Assembly (NCBI GenBank): GCA_023459875.1
Contig: JAEWRY010000044.1
Span: 124,001-188,000, forward strand
Direction: 5' to 3'
DNA from: Bacillota bacterium
GTDB taxonomy: Bacteria; Bacillota; Clostridia; Oscillospirales; Oscillospiraceae
Length of the DNA stretch: 64,000 bases
A program made the position numbers and the translations under genes. Below, one piece after another: positions 44,239 to 52,835 of this stretch. Position 1 is the stretch's first letter. Every line of letters starts with the position of its first letter. The notes beneath the pieces were generated by a model, which was given only the letters and a program-made list of their open reading frames with translations, made no database searches and was not told the origin of the DNA.

Positions 44239-44988
44239 ATGGAAGACAATGTCAAAGCTGTTGTCCTTGCTGCCGGAAAAGGTACTCGGATCCAGACAGC
44301 CGGGATCCCTTTGCCGAAGGTAATGCGCGAGGCGGCCGGGCGGCCTCTTTTGAGTTATGTCTTGGATGCCATCTCTTTCCTTCCCAGGGAAGATGTGATC
44401 CTGGTGGTGGGTTACCGGAAGGAAGCGGTAATCGCCGACTTTCCCGATTACCCATTCGCCGAGCAAATTGAGCAGAAGGGTACAGGACACGCAGTCGGTT
44501 CCGCCGCGCCGCTTATAAAGGACTTTAAGGGCAGCTTGCTGGTTTGTTGCGGCGATATGCCGCTTATGGCCAAGACGACCTACGAAACCTTGGTGTCTGC
44601 CCATCTGAAGGAGGGTAACGCCTGCACGATTCTCTCCGGTTTTTCAAGCGAGGATCTGCCCTATGGCCGGGTAGTTCGGGATGCCGCGGGAGGGTTCTCC
44701 CGCATCGTGGAAGATAAGGATTGCACTCCCGAGGAAAAGAAGGTCCGGGAACTCAACGCCGGCGTATACGTCTTTGACACTCCTTCTTTGCTCCGCTCAC
44801 TCGATCTGCTCCGCCCGGACAACGCCCAGGGAGAATATTATCTCACCGACGTGCCCGCGCTGTTGCTTGCCGAAGGGCGGAAGATTGGAATATGCACAGC
44901 CTGCACCCCGGCCGAAATGCTCGGGGTAAACACCGCCGGGCAACTTGCTCAGGTGGAGGCCTATCTGACCGGTGTTTTAAAGCTTTAA
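44239..44988 (+). CDS. GlmU-like nucleotidyltransferase lacking the acyltransferase domain
   Basis: A 249-aa sugar-nucleotide pyrophosphorylase-like protein: VVLAAGKGTRI (nucleotide binding), VMREAAGRPLLSYV, QKGTGHAVG, the metal-binding CGDMPLM and a late ELNAGVYVFD. These match the uridyltransferase half of GlmU (UTP plus GlcNAc-1-P to UDP-GlcNAc). The C-terminal left-handed beta-helix with acetyltransferase activity is absent, so it is either a stand-alone pyrophosphorylase or has another sugar phosphate as substrate. A genuine full-length GlmU may exist elsewhere. Confidence 0.8.
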   Translation: MEDNVKAVVLAAGKGTRIQTAGIPLPKVMREAAGRPLLSYVLDAISFLPREDVILVVGYRKEAVIADFPDYPFAEQIEQKGTGHAVGSAAPLIKDFKGSLLVCCGDMPLMAKTTYETLVSAHLKEGNACTILSGFSSEDLPYGRVVRDAAGGFSRIVEDKDCTPEEKKVRELNAGVYVFDTPSLLRSLDLLRPDNAQGEYYLTDVPALLLAEGRKIGICTACTPAEMLGVNTAGQLAQVEAYLTGVLKL

Positions 44989-45037
44989 AAGCTGCCTATT
45001 GGCGCGGACTTTGTCCCGGTGAAGGAGAATCATAACA

Positions 45038-45838
45038 GTGAACGTATATGTAAGCGCGGATATTGAAGGCACCTGCGGCATTGCCGACTGGAGTGAGACG
45101 CAGCGCTCCGCGCCCCAGGATTACACTTACTTTCAGGAGCAGATGACCCGCGAGGTGGCCGCCGCCTGCGAGGGCGCGCTGGCAGGCGGCGCCGACAGAG
45201 TGCTGGTGAAGGACGCCCACGACTCCGCGCGGAATATCGGACCCATGGCGCTGCCCAAAGGCGTGCGCATTCTGCGGGGCTGGTCGGGCGATCCCCTTTC
45301 TATGGTGAGCGGGCTGGATCGGGAGCATTTCGACGCGGTCCTCTTTACGGGATACCATGCCTGGACGGCCTCGACCGGCAATCCCCTGTGCCACACCATG
45401 AACCTTCAGCTGGAATCTATCACCTTAAACGGCTTACCCATGAGCGAATTTATGCTGAATGCCTACACCGCCGGCTACTACGGCGCCTCGGTCCCCTTCC
45501 TCTCGGGGGATAAGTCCCTGTGCGACTTTGCCATGACCCTCATTCCCAACATCACAGCCGTTGCGGTGAACGAAGGCCTGGGCGGAGCCGTCCTTTCCAT
45601 GCACCCCGGCGATGCCGTTTGTCGCATCAGAGAAGGAGCAAACTACGCTGTGGAGAATTACAAATCCTGCCCCGTCACCCTACCCCGCCGCTTTGAAACC
45701 ACCGTTCGCTTCCAGGAACACAAAACCGCCTATACCCGCAGTTTTTACCCCGGTGCCTCGCTGTCGGACGGCAAAAAAGTCTCCTTCTTCGCTAATGACT
45801 GGTACGAGCTCCTGCGCTTCTTCCATTTTGTGCTGTAA
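45038..45838 (+). CDS. dppA: M55 family D-aminopeptidase (DppA-like)
   Basis: A 266-aa zinc peptidase. DppA of Bacillus is a self-compartmentalising decamer that releases D-Ala from D-Ala peptides. Metal ligands by comparison are D8 and E10 (ADIEGTCG), H61 (DAHDSARN), H107 (GYHAWT) and E137. The start is GTG 45038, ten bases after AAGGAG. No dipeptide permease genes are adjacent, unlike the Bacillus dpp operon. It probably recycles wall-derived D-peptides and is followed 15 bases later by the NYN-domain gene. Confidence 0.9.
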   Translation: MNVYVSADIEGTCGIADWSETQRSAPQDYTYFQEQMTREVAAACEGALAGGADRVLVKDAHDSARNIGPMALPKGVRILRGWSGDPLSMVSGLDREHFDAVLFTGYHAWTASTGNPLCHTMNLQLESITLNGLPMSEFMLNAYTAGYYGASVPFLSGDKSLCDFAMTLIPNITAVAVNEGLGGAVLSMHPGDAVCRIREGANYAVENYKSCPVTLPRRFETTVRFQEHKTAYTRSFYPGASLSDGKKVSFFANDWYELLRFFHFVL

Positions 45839-45853
45839 AGTTAGGAGAATACT

Positions 45854-46717
45854 ATGGAAAGACAGTCAAGCGACCTGCGTCTCGCGGTTTTGATCGACGC
45901 GGACAATGCATCTTATAACGCCCTCAAGGATATCATGGCCGAGGTGGCCGTCTATGGCACTCCTACCATCAAGCGTATTTACGGCGACTGGACGGATACT
46001 CAGCTGGCCGGGTGGAAGCCCCATCTGCTGGAGCACGCCATTACTCCCATTCAGCAATACAGTTACACGGTGGGGAAAAACTCCACCGACTCGGCCATGA
46101 TCATCGACGCCATGGACATCCTTTACTCCGGCCGGTGTGACGGGTTCGTGCTGGTTTCCAGCGACAGCGACTTTACCCGGCTTGCCACCCGGCTGCGGGA
46201 GGCGGGCATGAAGGTTTACGGCATGGGAGAGCAAAAGACCCCCAAGCCTTTTATCGTGGCCTGCGACAAATTCGTCTATATCGAGGTCATCCGGGCCTCC
46301 GGGGAAGGTTCCCACCGGCAAAAAACCGCAAGCAAGGCGGCAAAGTCCCAGCCGGAGGTTGCCGAGCTGCCCAAGGCGGAAAAGAAAAAGCAGAAACCCC
46401 CGGCATCCATTTCGTCTGCGCCGGCTGCACCGCCCGCGTTATCCACACCGCCCGCACCGGCCGAGCGCAAGGTGCCTTCCGAAATCGAGGCCCTCATCGC
46501 CGATTCCATTGAGAACATCGCCGATGAAGACGGCTATGCCTCCATGAGTGAGCTGGGAAACCTTCTGGTGAAGAAGCAGCCCGATTTTGACCCGCGCAAT
46601 TTCGGCTTTTCCAAGCTGACCCGTCTCATCGAGAGCATGGAGCGTTTTGAGGTCGACGTCCGCCACACCAGCAACCCCAACAACAAGCATATCTTCCTGA
46701 AGGACAAAAAAGAATAA
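45854..46717 (+). CDS. NYN-domain (PIN-like) protein with C-terminal OST-HTH/LOTUS domain
   Basis: A 287-aa LabA/DUF88-type protein. The N-terminal NYN domain (about 8-150) keeps the acidic residues expected of a PIN-like RNase: LIDADNAS, STDSAMIIDAMD and VSSDSDFTRLA. A Lys/Pro/Ala-rich linker (about 155-205) follows, then an OST-HTH domain (about 210-285, SMSELGNLLVKKQPDFDPRNFG) that in other proteins binds RNA. RNA cleavage or sequestration is inferred. AGGAG precedes the ATG. It ends at a terminator. Confidence 0.88.
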   Translation: MERQSSDLRLAVLIDADNASYNALKDIMAEVAVYGTPTIKRIYGDWTDTQLAGWKPHLLEHAITPIQQYSYTVGKNSTDSAMIIDAMDILYSGRCDGFVLVSSDSDFTRLATRLREAGMKVYGMGEQKTPKPFIVACDKFVYIEVIRASGEGSHRQKTASKAAKSQPEVAELPKAEKKKQKPPASISSAPAAPPALSTPPAPAERKVPSEIEALIADSIENIADEDGYASMSELGNLLVKKQPDFDPRNFGFSKLTRLIESMERFEVDVRHTSNPNNKHIFLKDKKE

Positions 46718-46725
46718 GCAACTCT

Positions 46726-46760
46726 CGTCCTCATCTCATTCGGATGAGGACGTTCTTTTT
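46726..46760 (+). terminator. Terminator after the NYN-domain gene
   Basis: A perfect 10-bp stem CGTCCTCATC/GATGAGGACG with a 7-base loop and a TTCTTTTT tail. Confidence 0.9.
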
Positions 46761-46815
46761 GGGGACACGCCTGCATATGTATGCTCCAAAGAACTGTGGA
46801 CGGGAGCGTGAAGAA

Positions 46816-47436
46816 ATGCAGCGCGAAGAACACGAAAACCGGGCGCTTTTGCGGGGCCGGGCGGCGGGAATCCCCGTCCTCTCCCACCAGAATCACGGAG
46901 AAAATTATCTGACCTTCCCCCTGGCGGTGCCGCGGCTTTCAGGAACGGAGGACATCCTCAACATTCTGGCTTCCGCGCGGCTGCTCCAAGGCTGCCCTAT
47001 TGTTCCCGGCAAAGAGGTTGAGGCGGAGGGAGAGATCCGCTCCTTCAACAATCGGAGCGGGCCGGGCAGCCGACTGATCATTACCCTGTTCGCCAGGCGG
47101 CTGGAAAGCTCCGATGAGGAATCCTGCAACAGCGTGCTTCTGTCCGGCACCCTGTGCAAGCCCCCCGTTCTGCGGCGCACGCCTCTGGGGCGGGATATCT
47201 GTGATATTCTATTGGCGGTAAACCGCCATTATGGCAGGGCGGACTATCTCCCCTGCATTTCCTGGGGAACCCTTGCCACCACCTGCGGCGCTCTCATGGT
47301 GGGGGAAGGGGTGACTCTGGAGGGCCGCCTTCAGAGCCGGGAGTACCGCAAGCTGGTCGGCGGAGAAAGCCAGGTGCGCACCGCGTTTGAAATCTCAGTC
47401 ATGCGTCTGCAGATAAAAACAAGCGATGCCCTTTGA
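46816..47436 (+). CDS. SSB-like protein with two OB-fold-like halves
   Basis: A 206-aa protein. The C-terminal half (about 110-200) reads like a bacterial single-strand-binding domain: LLSGTLCKPPVLRRTPLGRD, ILLAVNRHYGRADYLPCISW, GVTLEGRLQSREY. The N-terminal half (about 8-105) has a similar order (LLRGRAAGIPV, YLTFPLAVPRLSG, VEAEGEIRSFNNR), suggesting a second, diverged OB fold. There is no acidic SSB tail, so it is unlikely to be the main SSB. ATG 46816 is preceded by GGGAG; the upstream start at 46744 lies within the terminator. Confidence 0.75.
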   Translation: MQREEHENRALLRGRAAGIPVLSHQNHGENYLTFPLAVPRLSGTEDILNILASARLLQGCPIVPGKEVEAEGEIRSFNNRSGPGSRLIITLFARRLESSDEESCNSVLLSGTLCKPPVLRRTPLGRDICDILLAVNRHYGRADYLPCISWGTLATTCGALMVGEGVTLEGRLQSREYRKLVGGESQVRTAFEISVMRLQIKTSDAL

Positions 47437-47461
47437 CAAACGGGATAAAAAGAAATAAAAT
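47433..47461 (+). promoter_or_regulatory. Promoter for the mannosyltransferase gene
   Basis: TTGACA, a 17-base spacer and TAAAAT. The -35 overlaps the stop codon of the SSB-like gene. Confidence 0.7.
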
Positions 47462-47464
47462 GTG

Positions 47465-47504
47465 GGGATAGGTCCGGTGGCCTATCCCTCACTTTTATTT
47501 TGGA
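47465..47504 (+). terminator. Leader hairpin with T-rich tail before the mannosyltransferase
   Basis: GGGATAGG pairs perfectly with CCTATCCC over 8 bases, followed by TCACTTTTATTTT and then the ribosome binding site. It sits a few bases after the promoter, so it may be the upstream gene's terminator or an attenuator-like leader. Confidence 0.45.
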
Positions 47505-47512
47505 GGTGCCTT

Positions 47513-49513
47513 ATGGAGGCCCTTTCTCTTTACCTTACCCCAACGCTTCTGTTTCCTCTGGCAGTGGCGCTGGCGGTCTTTCTGTTTTTCAGCCGCTGGT
47601 GGTCGGTCGCTATGTCTGGCTCGACGGAGCTTGAACGGGTGAATCACTGGGTATTTCCCCCTCGGTTCTCCTTTTCCAATCCGGGGCACCCTATGGAGCG
47701 GAAGGACATCCTGCCGCTGCTGCTGCTCACCGCCGTTTACGCCGTTTCTGCCTTCTGGGCTCTTGGCTCGACCAGCAACCCTCAGTCCTTTCAGAAATTT
47801 GAGGATTCCGCCGCGGTGGAATTTTCCCTCAATCAGGAAGTATCTCTTTCCGGGTTTGAATATTACTCCGGCCTCGGCACCGGGGAATATACGCTGGAGT
47901 ATTCTCTCGACGGCGCTGACTGGGAGAGCCTGCCCCCACTCGAGCAGACCTACGTGGACCTCTTCAAGTGGCATAAAACGGATTTGGACAGCGCTGTCCA
48001 GGCACGTTTATTCAGGCTTAAGGCTTCTGGTTCCACGCTGGAACTGGGTGAGCTTGCCCTGTCTGACGGCGAGGGAGTGCTGGACCTGTCTTCCATGGGC
48101 GTTGCCTCAACCGGCGCGGACGCCCTTTTTGACGAACAGGAAACCGTGCCGGACGAGATTTCCTATCTGAATTCCACCTACTTTGATGAAATCTACCACG
48201 CCCGCACCGCCTACGAGCATATCCGCAACGTTCCCCCCTATGAGATCACACATCCCCCGCTGGGCAAGATTCTTATTGGGCTGGGCATCCGGGCGTTTGG
48301 CATGACTCCCTTCGGCTGGCGCTTTGTGGGTACCCTCTTCGGCGTTCTAATGCTGCCGCTTTTCTATCTGTTCATTAAGAATCTATTCTGGAAAACCGCG
48401 CTGGCACTATGCGGCACAAGTCTTTTCGCCTTCGATTTCATGCATCTCACCCAGACCCGGATTACCACCATCGATACCTACGCCGTATTTTTTATTATGG
48501 CCATGTACTATTTTTTTTGGCGATGGATCTCTCTTCCGGCCGGCACCTCCTTCCGAAAATGCGCGTTACCCCTCTTCCTCTCCGGTCTTATGTTCGGCAT
48601 CGGCGCGTCCTGCAAATGGACGGTGATCTACGCCGTCGTCGGTATGGCGGTACTTTACTTTGTAAATCTGTGGCAGAAGTATCGCGAATGGCCCCGGCAG
48701 AAAACCTCCGACCCTTGGGTGGAGACGGGGAGCGCAGAGGACAAGGAGCACACGGAGGAATCGGAGAACAAGGAGAATGAAATGTCCCCGGAGCGCACGG
48801 ATAAGCCCACCGTATCCGCTGAATCGGAAGACCTGCCTTCCTACGCTTCCTGGGCTGTGCGGACACTGCTGTTCTCAGTCCTGGTATTCGTGGCCGTTCC
48901 GCTGTGCATCTATATTATCTCTTACCTTCCTTATGCCCAGGCCAGAGGAGATGTAAGCCTTCACACCCTTCTCTCGGTCTGCTGGGAAAACCAGAAATAC
49001 ATGCTCTCCTACCATTCCAAGCTTGTAGCCACGCACCCCTACTCCTCCAAATGGTGGCAGTGGCTCTTTGACATCCGGCCCATTCTTTATTACCGTGAGA
49101 CGACGGCCTCCGGGCTCAAATCGGCCTTTGCTTCTTTCAATAACCCCGTGGTTTCCTGGCTTGGTCTCCTTTCGGTTATCGGCACGGCTGTCATAGCGGT
49201 CCGCCGCCGTTCGTCTCTGGCACTCTTTATCGTTGTGGGATATCTGTCCCAGCTTTTACCCTGGCTTTTCATTACCCGCCTTACCTTTGCTTATCATTAT
49301 TTCCCGTCCATCCTTTTCCTCATACTGGCCGTGTGTGTTCTGATGAACGATCTTATGGAACGCCAGCCAGACCATTGGCGGTTCCCGGTTTACGGCATCA
49401 CGGGACTCTCTGCCGGGCTGTATGCCCTCTTTTATCCCGTGCTCACCGGAATTCCCATTCCTGCTTCCTTTGCCACCCATATCCTGCAATGGTTCCCATC
49501 CTGGCCTCTTTAA
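47513..49513 (+). CDS. Protein O-mannosyltransferase (PMT/GT39 family)
   Basis: A 666-aa polytopic glycosyltransferase, expected to move mannose from a lipid carrier to secreted proteins. Key family motifs are STYFDEIYHARTAYEHI (catalytic Asp-Glu), PPYEITHPPLGKILIGLGI and TRITTIDTYAVFF. Between the first helices lies a ~120-residue beta-rich extracellular domain (about 80-200). An Asp/Glu/Lys-rich low-complexity segment (about 400-440) interrupts two transmembrane blocks. GGAGGTG precedes ATG 47513. The PHP phosphatase gene follows after 35 bases. Confidence 0.87.
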   Translation: MEALSLYLTPTLLFPLAVALAVFLFFSRWWSVAMSGSTELERVNHWVFPPRFSFSNPGHPMERKDILPLLLLTAVYAVSAFWALGSTSNPQSFQKFEDSAAVEFSLNQEVSLSGFEYYSGLGTGEYTLEYSLDGADWESLPPLEQTYVDLFKWHKTDLDSAVQARLFRLKASGSTLELGELALSDGEGVLDLSSMGVASTGADALFDEQETVPDEISYLNSTYFDEIYHARTAYEHIRNVPPYEITHPPLGKILIGLGIRAFGMTPFGWRFVGTLFGVLMLPLFYLFIKNLFWKTALALCGTSLFAFDFMHLTQTRITTIDTYAVFFIMAMYYFFWRWISLPAGTSFRKCALPLFLSGLMFGIGASCKWTVIYAVVGMAVLYFVNLWQKYREWPRQKTSDPWVETGSAEDKEHTEESENKENEMSPERTDKPTVSAESEDLPSYASWAVRTLLFSVLVFVAVPLCIYIISYLPYAQARGDVSLHTLLSVCWENQKYMLSYHSKLVATHPYSSKWWQWLFDIRPILYYRETTASGLKSAFASFNNPVVSWLGLLSVIGTAVIAVRRRSSLALFIVVGYLSQLLPWLFITRLTFAYHYFPSILFLILAVCVLMNDLMERQPDHWRFPVYGITGLSAGLYALFYPVLTGIPIPASFATHILQWFPSWPL

Positions 49514-49548
49514 AGAGTAATTTCCTTTCATCCATGGAGGTTCACCCT

Positions 49549-50352
49549 ATGTACCTTGCCGATTGCCATACTCACTCCCGCTGCTCTCCGGACGGATTCG
49601 TCCCCATGACCAAAATGGCTGACGCCGCCGTAAAGGCCGAGCTCTCCTGTCTTACCATCACCGATCACTGCGACCTTCTGGCGCTGGACGGCTCCCACCG
49701 AATCCTTTCCTATGATTGGTCCCCCGTGCTGGCGGAACGGGAAGCCCTGCTGGCCCAGTTCGGCGGCAAGCTCTCTCTCCCCTTCGGCCTCGAGTTCGGA
49801 ATGGGCCACCTGGACCCGGAGGCGGCTCACCGCATCCTTTCACAGCCGGGTCTTGATTTCGTCATCGGCTCCATTCACAACCATCAGGAGAAAAGCGGCG
49901 GCACGGATTTTTTTTACGGGACATATACCAGTGAAGCATACTGCCACGAAACTCTTGACGATTACTTCAGTTCCCTGGAAGCTCTGGCTCCCACGGATGT
50001 TTACGATGTGCTGGGGCATGTTATTTACCCTCTGCGTTACCTGGAACGGGACGGGCTGCGTATTTCCCTCAAAACCTACCTGCCCCGTATCCGTTCCATC
50101 CTCCGGGCGGCCGTGGAGCATGGGCACGGCATGGAAGTAAACACCTTTCTTGGCCGGACGGTTGCTCCATGGCGCGAGATACTCGCTGTGTACAAAGAGG
50201 CGGGCGGCGAGATCGTCACGGTCGGTTCGGACGCCCACCGCCCCGAAGGTGTAGGTGGGGGAATTCCGGAGGCCTATAGTCTTTTACGGGACATGGGGTT
50301 CCGTTATGTCGCGACCTACGAAGCCCGCGTGCCGCAATTCCATAAACTATAA
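49549..50352 (+). CDS. PHP-domain phosphatase (histidinol-phosphatase-like)
   Basis: A 267-aa metal-dependent phosphoesterase of the PHP superfamily. Metal ligands are visible in DCHTHSRCSPDG, TITDHCD, IGSIHNHQ, GHVIYPLRY and GSDAHRPEGVG. HisJ-type histidinol-phosphatases of Firmicutes share this set, but other PHP phosphoesterases do too and no other his genes are nearby. ATG 49549 follows GGAGG by 8 bases; the longer frame back to 49333 overlaps the mannosyltransferase gene and has no family content. Confidence 0.85.
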   Translation: MYLADCHTHSRCSPDGFVPMTKMADAAVKAELSCLTITDHCDLLALDGSHRILSYDWSPVLAEREALLAQFGGKLSLPFGLEFGMGHLDPEAAHRILSQPGLDFVIGSIHNHQEKSGGTDFFYGTYTSEAYCHETLDDYFSSLEALAPTDVYDVLGHVIYPLRYLERDGLRISLKTYLPRIRSILRAAVEHGHGMEVNTFLGRTVAPWREILAVYKEAGGEIVTVGSDAHRPEGVGGGIPEAYSLLRDMGFRYVATYEARVPQFHKL

Positions 50353-50372
50353 TTCTTAAGGAGGTATTACCG

Positions 50373-50807
50373 ATGATCGCTCTTGGCTCTGACCACGGTG
50401 GATTTGACCTGAAAGAACACATCAAAGACTATCTTGACGCTCACGGGCTGGACTATAAGGATTATGGCTGCGACAGCACCGAGAGCTGCGACTATCCCGT
50501 TTTCGGCCGCGCGGCCGCCGAAGCGGTGGCATCGGGAGTCTGTGACAGGGGTATCGTAGTCTGCACCACCGGTATCGGTATCTCCATTACCGCCAATAAA
50601 GTGAAGGGGATCCGCTGTGCTCTGTGCCACGATACCCTTTCCGCCGAGCTCACACGCCGGCACAACAACGCGAACATGCTGGCCCTGGGCGCGGGCTTTA
50701 CAGGCCCTCTGCTCGCCGAGCACATTGTGGAGGTCTTCCTTACCACCGAGTTTGACGGCGGCCGTCACGCCCGGCGGATCGCTCTTATTACCGAAATGGA
50801 AGGGTAA
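50373..50807 (+). CDS. rpiB: Ribose-5-phosphate isomerase B
   Basis: Interconverts ribose 5-phosphate and ribulose 5-phosphate in the pentose phosphate pathway. The 144 aa are full length, with IALGSDHGGFDLKEHI at the N-terminus, the catalytic Cys region IVVCTTGIGISITANK and RHNNANMLALGAGF. AAGGAGG lies 8 bases before the ATG. It is the last gene of this forward run and ends at a strong terminator facing the ABC exporter. Confidence 0.96.
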   Translation: MIALGSDHGGFDLKEHIKDYLDAHGLDYKDYGCDSTESCDYPVFGRAAAEAVASGVCDRGIVVCTTGIGISITANKVKGIRCALCHDTLSAELTRRHNNANMLALGAGFTGPLLAEHIVEVFLTTEFDGGRHARRIALITEMEG

Positions 50808-50849
50808 AAAGCGGAAAAATATCTCAAGCGGTAAACTGTGTTTACCGCA

Positions 50850-50917
50850 AAGATCCTTCGGACTCAGAATGGCAGAGTTAAGGCGGTGTCTCCTCGGTTT
50901 GAGACACCGCCTTTTTT
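50850..50917 (-). repeat. Second copy of the terminator-plus-REP-like composite
   Basis: On the minus strand a GGCGGTGTCTC stem-loop (50880-50913) is followed about 10 bases later by CATTCTGAG...CCGAAGGATCT (50851-50871). The same two parts occur in the same order and orientation at 5225-5311. A third hairpin, GCGGTAAAC/GTTTACCGC, lies beside it at 50828-50848. Confidence 0.5.
50880..50917. terminator. Bidirectional terminator between rpiB and the ABC exporter
   Basis: A perfect 13-bp stem AAGGCGGTGTCTC/GAGACACCGCCTT with an 8-base loop, a T-run on the plus side and matching As on the other side. Confidence 0.93.
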
Positions 50918-50921
50918 GTTT

Positions 50922-52835
50922 TTATTCCAGTTCGAACTGTCCGGTATAGAGCTGATAGTACCGCCCGTGCTGTTCGAGCAGGTCGGCGTGATCACCGCGC
51001 TCAATGATCTGCCCATGCTCAATGACCATGATGGCATTGGAATTGCGTACGGTGGAAAGCCGGTGGGCGATGACGAAGACGGTGCGCCCCTCCATCAGGG
51101 CGTCCATACCCTTTTCAATAAGCCGCTCGGTGTGGGTGTCGATGGAACTGGTGGCTTCATCCAGCACCATTACGGGCGGGTCTGCCACGGCAGCCCGCGC
51201 AATGGCCAGAAGCTGGCGCTGGCCCTGGGAAAGGTTGGCCCCGTCCCCGGTCACCATCGTCTGATAGCCCTGGGGCAGCCGCCGGATAAAGGAATGCGCG
51301 TTGGCGCTTTTGGCAGCCGCAACGCACTCCTCATCAGTGGCGTCAAGACGTCCGTAGCGGATATTATCCATCACGGTGCCGGTGAAAAGATGGGTGTCCT
51401 GCAGTACCATACCCATGCTGCGGCGCAGGGAATCTTTTTGAATATCCCGGATATCGATGCCGTCATAGGTAATGGTACCGCTGTCGATTTCATAGAACCG
51501 GCTCATCAGATTGGTGATTGTGGTTTTCCCGGCGCCTGTGGAGCCGACGAAGGCAATCTTCTGCCCCGGCTTTGCGTAGACGGAAACATTTCGGAGCACC
51601 GGTTTCCCCTCAGTATAAGAGAAGTCCACGTCGGTAAGGCGCACAGAGCCCTTGAGCGGCACCAGTGTAAAGCTGCCGTCTGGCCCGGGGACCTGCCAGG
51701 CCCAGCTGCGGGGGTGCTTGGTGTCCGTATCTTTTGAAACGGTCCCGTCGGCCTCCTCGTGGGTGACAACCAGCGTAACTTTTCCTTCGTCCACCTCGCC
51801 GGTTTCCTCCATGATGGCAAAGATGCGTTCCGCGCCGGCCAGCGCCGAGAGTATGGTGGTGATCTGCTGAGAAATCTGGTTCATTGGCTGGCCCACCTGC
51901 CGGGAGAGATTGAGGTAGAGGACCAGGCCTCCCAGGTCGAAGCCCGTGAGCACGGCGAGCAGTCCGCCGAAGGCGGCGGTGAGCGCGTAACCGATGTTCA
52001 TGATGTTCATGGAGATAGGCATGATGGCGGATGAGAAAAAGTTGGCCCCCATAGCGGCGTCGCGGTAGGTTGCGTTAAGGGCGCTGAAATCCGCCTTGGC
52101 CTCTTCCTCATGGGTAAAGGCCTTAACCACCCGGAGACCTTCGATGATCTCCTGAATATTGCCGTTCATTGCCCCCAGCGCCGCCTGCTGCTTCTGGAAG
52201 GATGTGCGGCTCCTCCCGCCGAAAATCTTGAACACAAAGAAGGTGCTGCCCAGGGTCAGAACCGTAATCAGAAAGAGAAGCGGATTGACCACCACCATTA
52301 CGATCACGATGCCCACAAACATGAGGGTGCTGGATAAAAGCATAATAAGGCTCTGCTCCATCGCCATCTGCACGTTATCGGCGTCGTTCGTAAACCGGCT
52401 CATAAGCTCGCCGTGGGTGTGCCGGTCGAAGTATGCAAGGGGAAGCTTTTGCAGCTTGTCAAAGAGATCCTTCCTCAGCCGCCTGACACCTTTCTGAGCA
52501 AGGCGCACCATGATGGCCGACTGGCCATAGGTACAGACCGCGCTGACGCCATAGACCGCAAGCAGAATCACAAGATCGATCCCCAGCCTGGAGACGTTGC
52601 TGCTGTAGGTTCCGTCCACCAAATGGTTGATTACAACCCGGCTGGAATAGTAGGAGCCGGTAATATTTGTCCCCACCGACAGCAGAAGTAAAGCCAAAAC
52701 GGCAATTAAGGGGGCTTTCCGCCGTGTGAGGTAATTCATGAGCCGGCTTACTGTCTTTTTAATATTCTTGGGTTTCTGGTAGCCTCCGCGCGGTCCGGCT
52801 CCCGGGCCCATTCCGCGACTCTGTTGTTCCGCCAT
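50922..52835 (-). CDS. ABC exporter half-transporter (second subunit)
   Basis: A 637-aa fused permease/ATPase. After a Gly/Lys-rich N-terminal extension (about 1-35), six transmembrane helices (about 36-335) precede an ATPase domain with Walker A GSTGAGKTT, signature LSQGQRQLLAIARA, Walker B VMVLDEATSSID and H-loop AHRLSTV. An extra ~45 residues between the two domains enlarge the linker. It overlaps the upstream subunit by one base (TAATG), so they likely form a heterodimeric multidrug-type exporter. The substrate is unknown; MarR control suggests a toxic compound. Confidence 0.93.
   Translation of the reverse strand: MAEQQSRGMGPGAGPRGGYQKPKNIKKTVSRLMNYLTRRKAPLIAVLALLLLSVGTNITGSYYSSRVVINHLVDGTYSSNVSRLGIDLVILLAVYGVSAVCTYGQSAIMVRLAQKGVRRLRKDLFDKLQKLPLAYFDRHTHGELMSRFTNDADNVQMAMEQSLIMLLSSTLMFVGIVIVMVVVNPLLFLITVLTLGSTFFVFKIFGGRSRTSFQKQQAALGAMNGNIQEIIEGLRVVKAFTHEEEAKADFSALNATYRDAAMGANFFSSAIMPISMNIMNIGYALTAAFGGLLAVLTGFDLGGLVLYLNLSRQVGQPMNQISQQITTILSALAGAERIFAIMEETGEVDEGKVTLVVTHEEADGTVSKDTDTKHPRSWAWQVPGPDGSFTLVPLKGSVRLTDVDFSYTEGKPVLRNVSVYAKPGQKIAFVGSTGAGKTTITNLMSRFYEIDSGTITYDGIDIRDIQKDSLRRSMGMVLQDTHLFTGTVMDNIRYGRLDATDEECVAAAKSANAHSFIRRLPQGYQTMVTGDGANLSQGQRQLLAIARAAVADPPVMVLDEATSSIDTHTERLIEKGMDALMEGRTVFVIAHRLSTVRNSNAIMVIEHGQIIERGDHADLLEQHGRYYQLYTGQFELE

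Noticed and set aside
46744..46815. A longer N-terminus for the SSB-like protein from ATG 46744
   Set aside because: It begins inside the terminator of the NYN gene; ATG 46816 has a GGGAG ribosome binding site.
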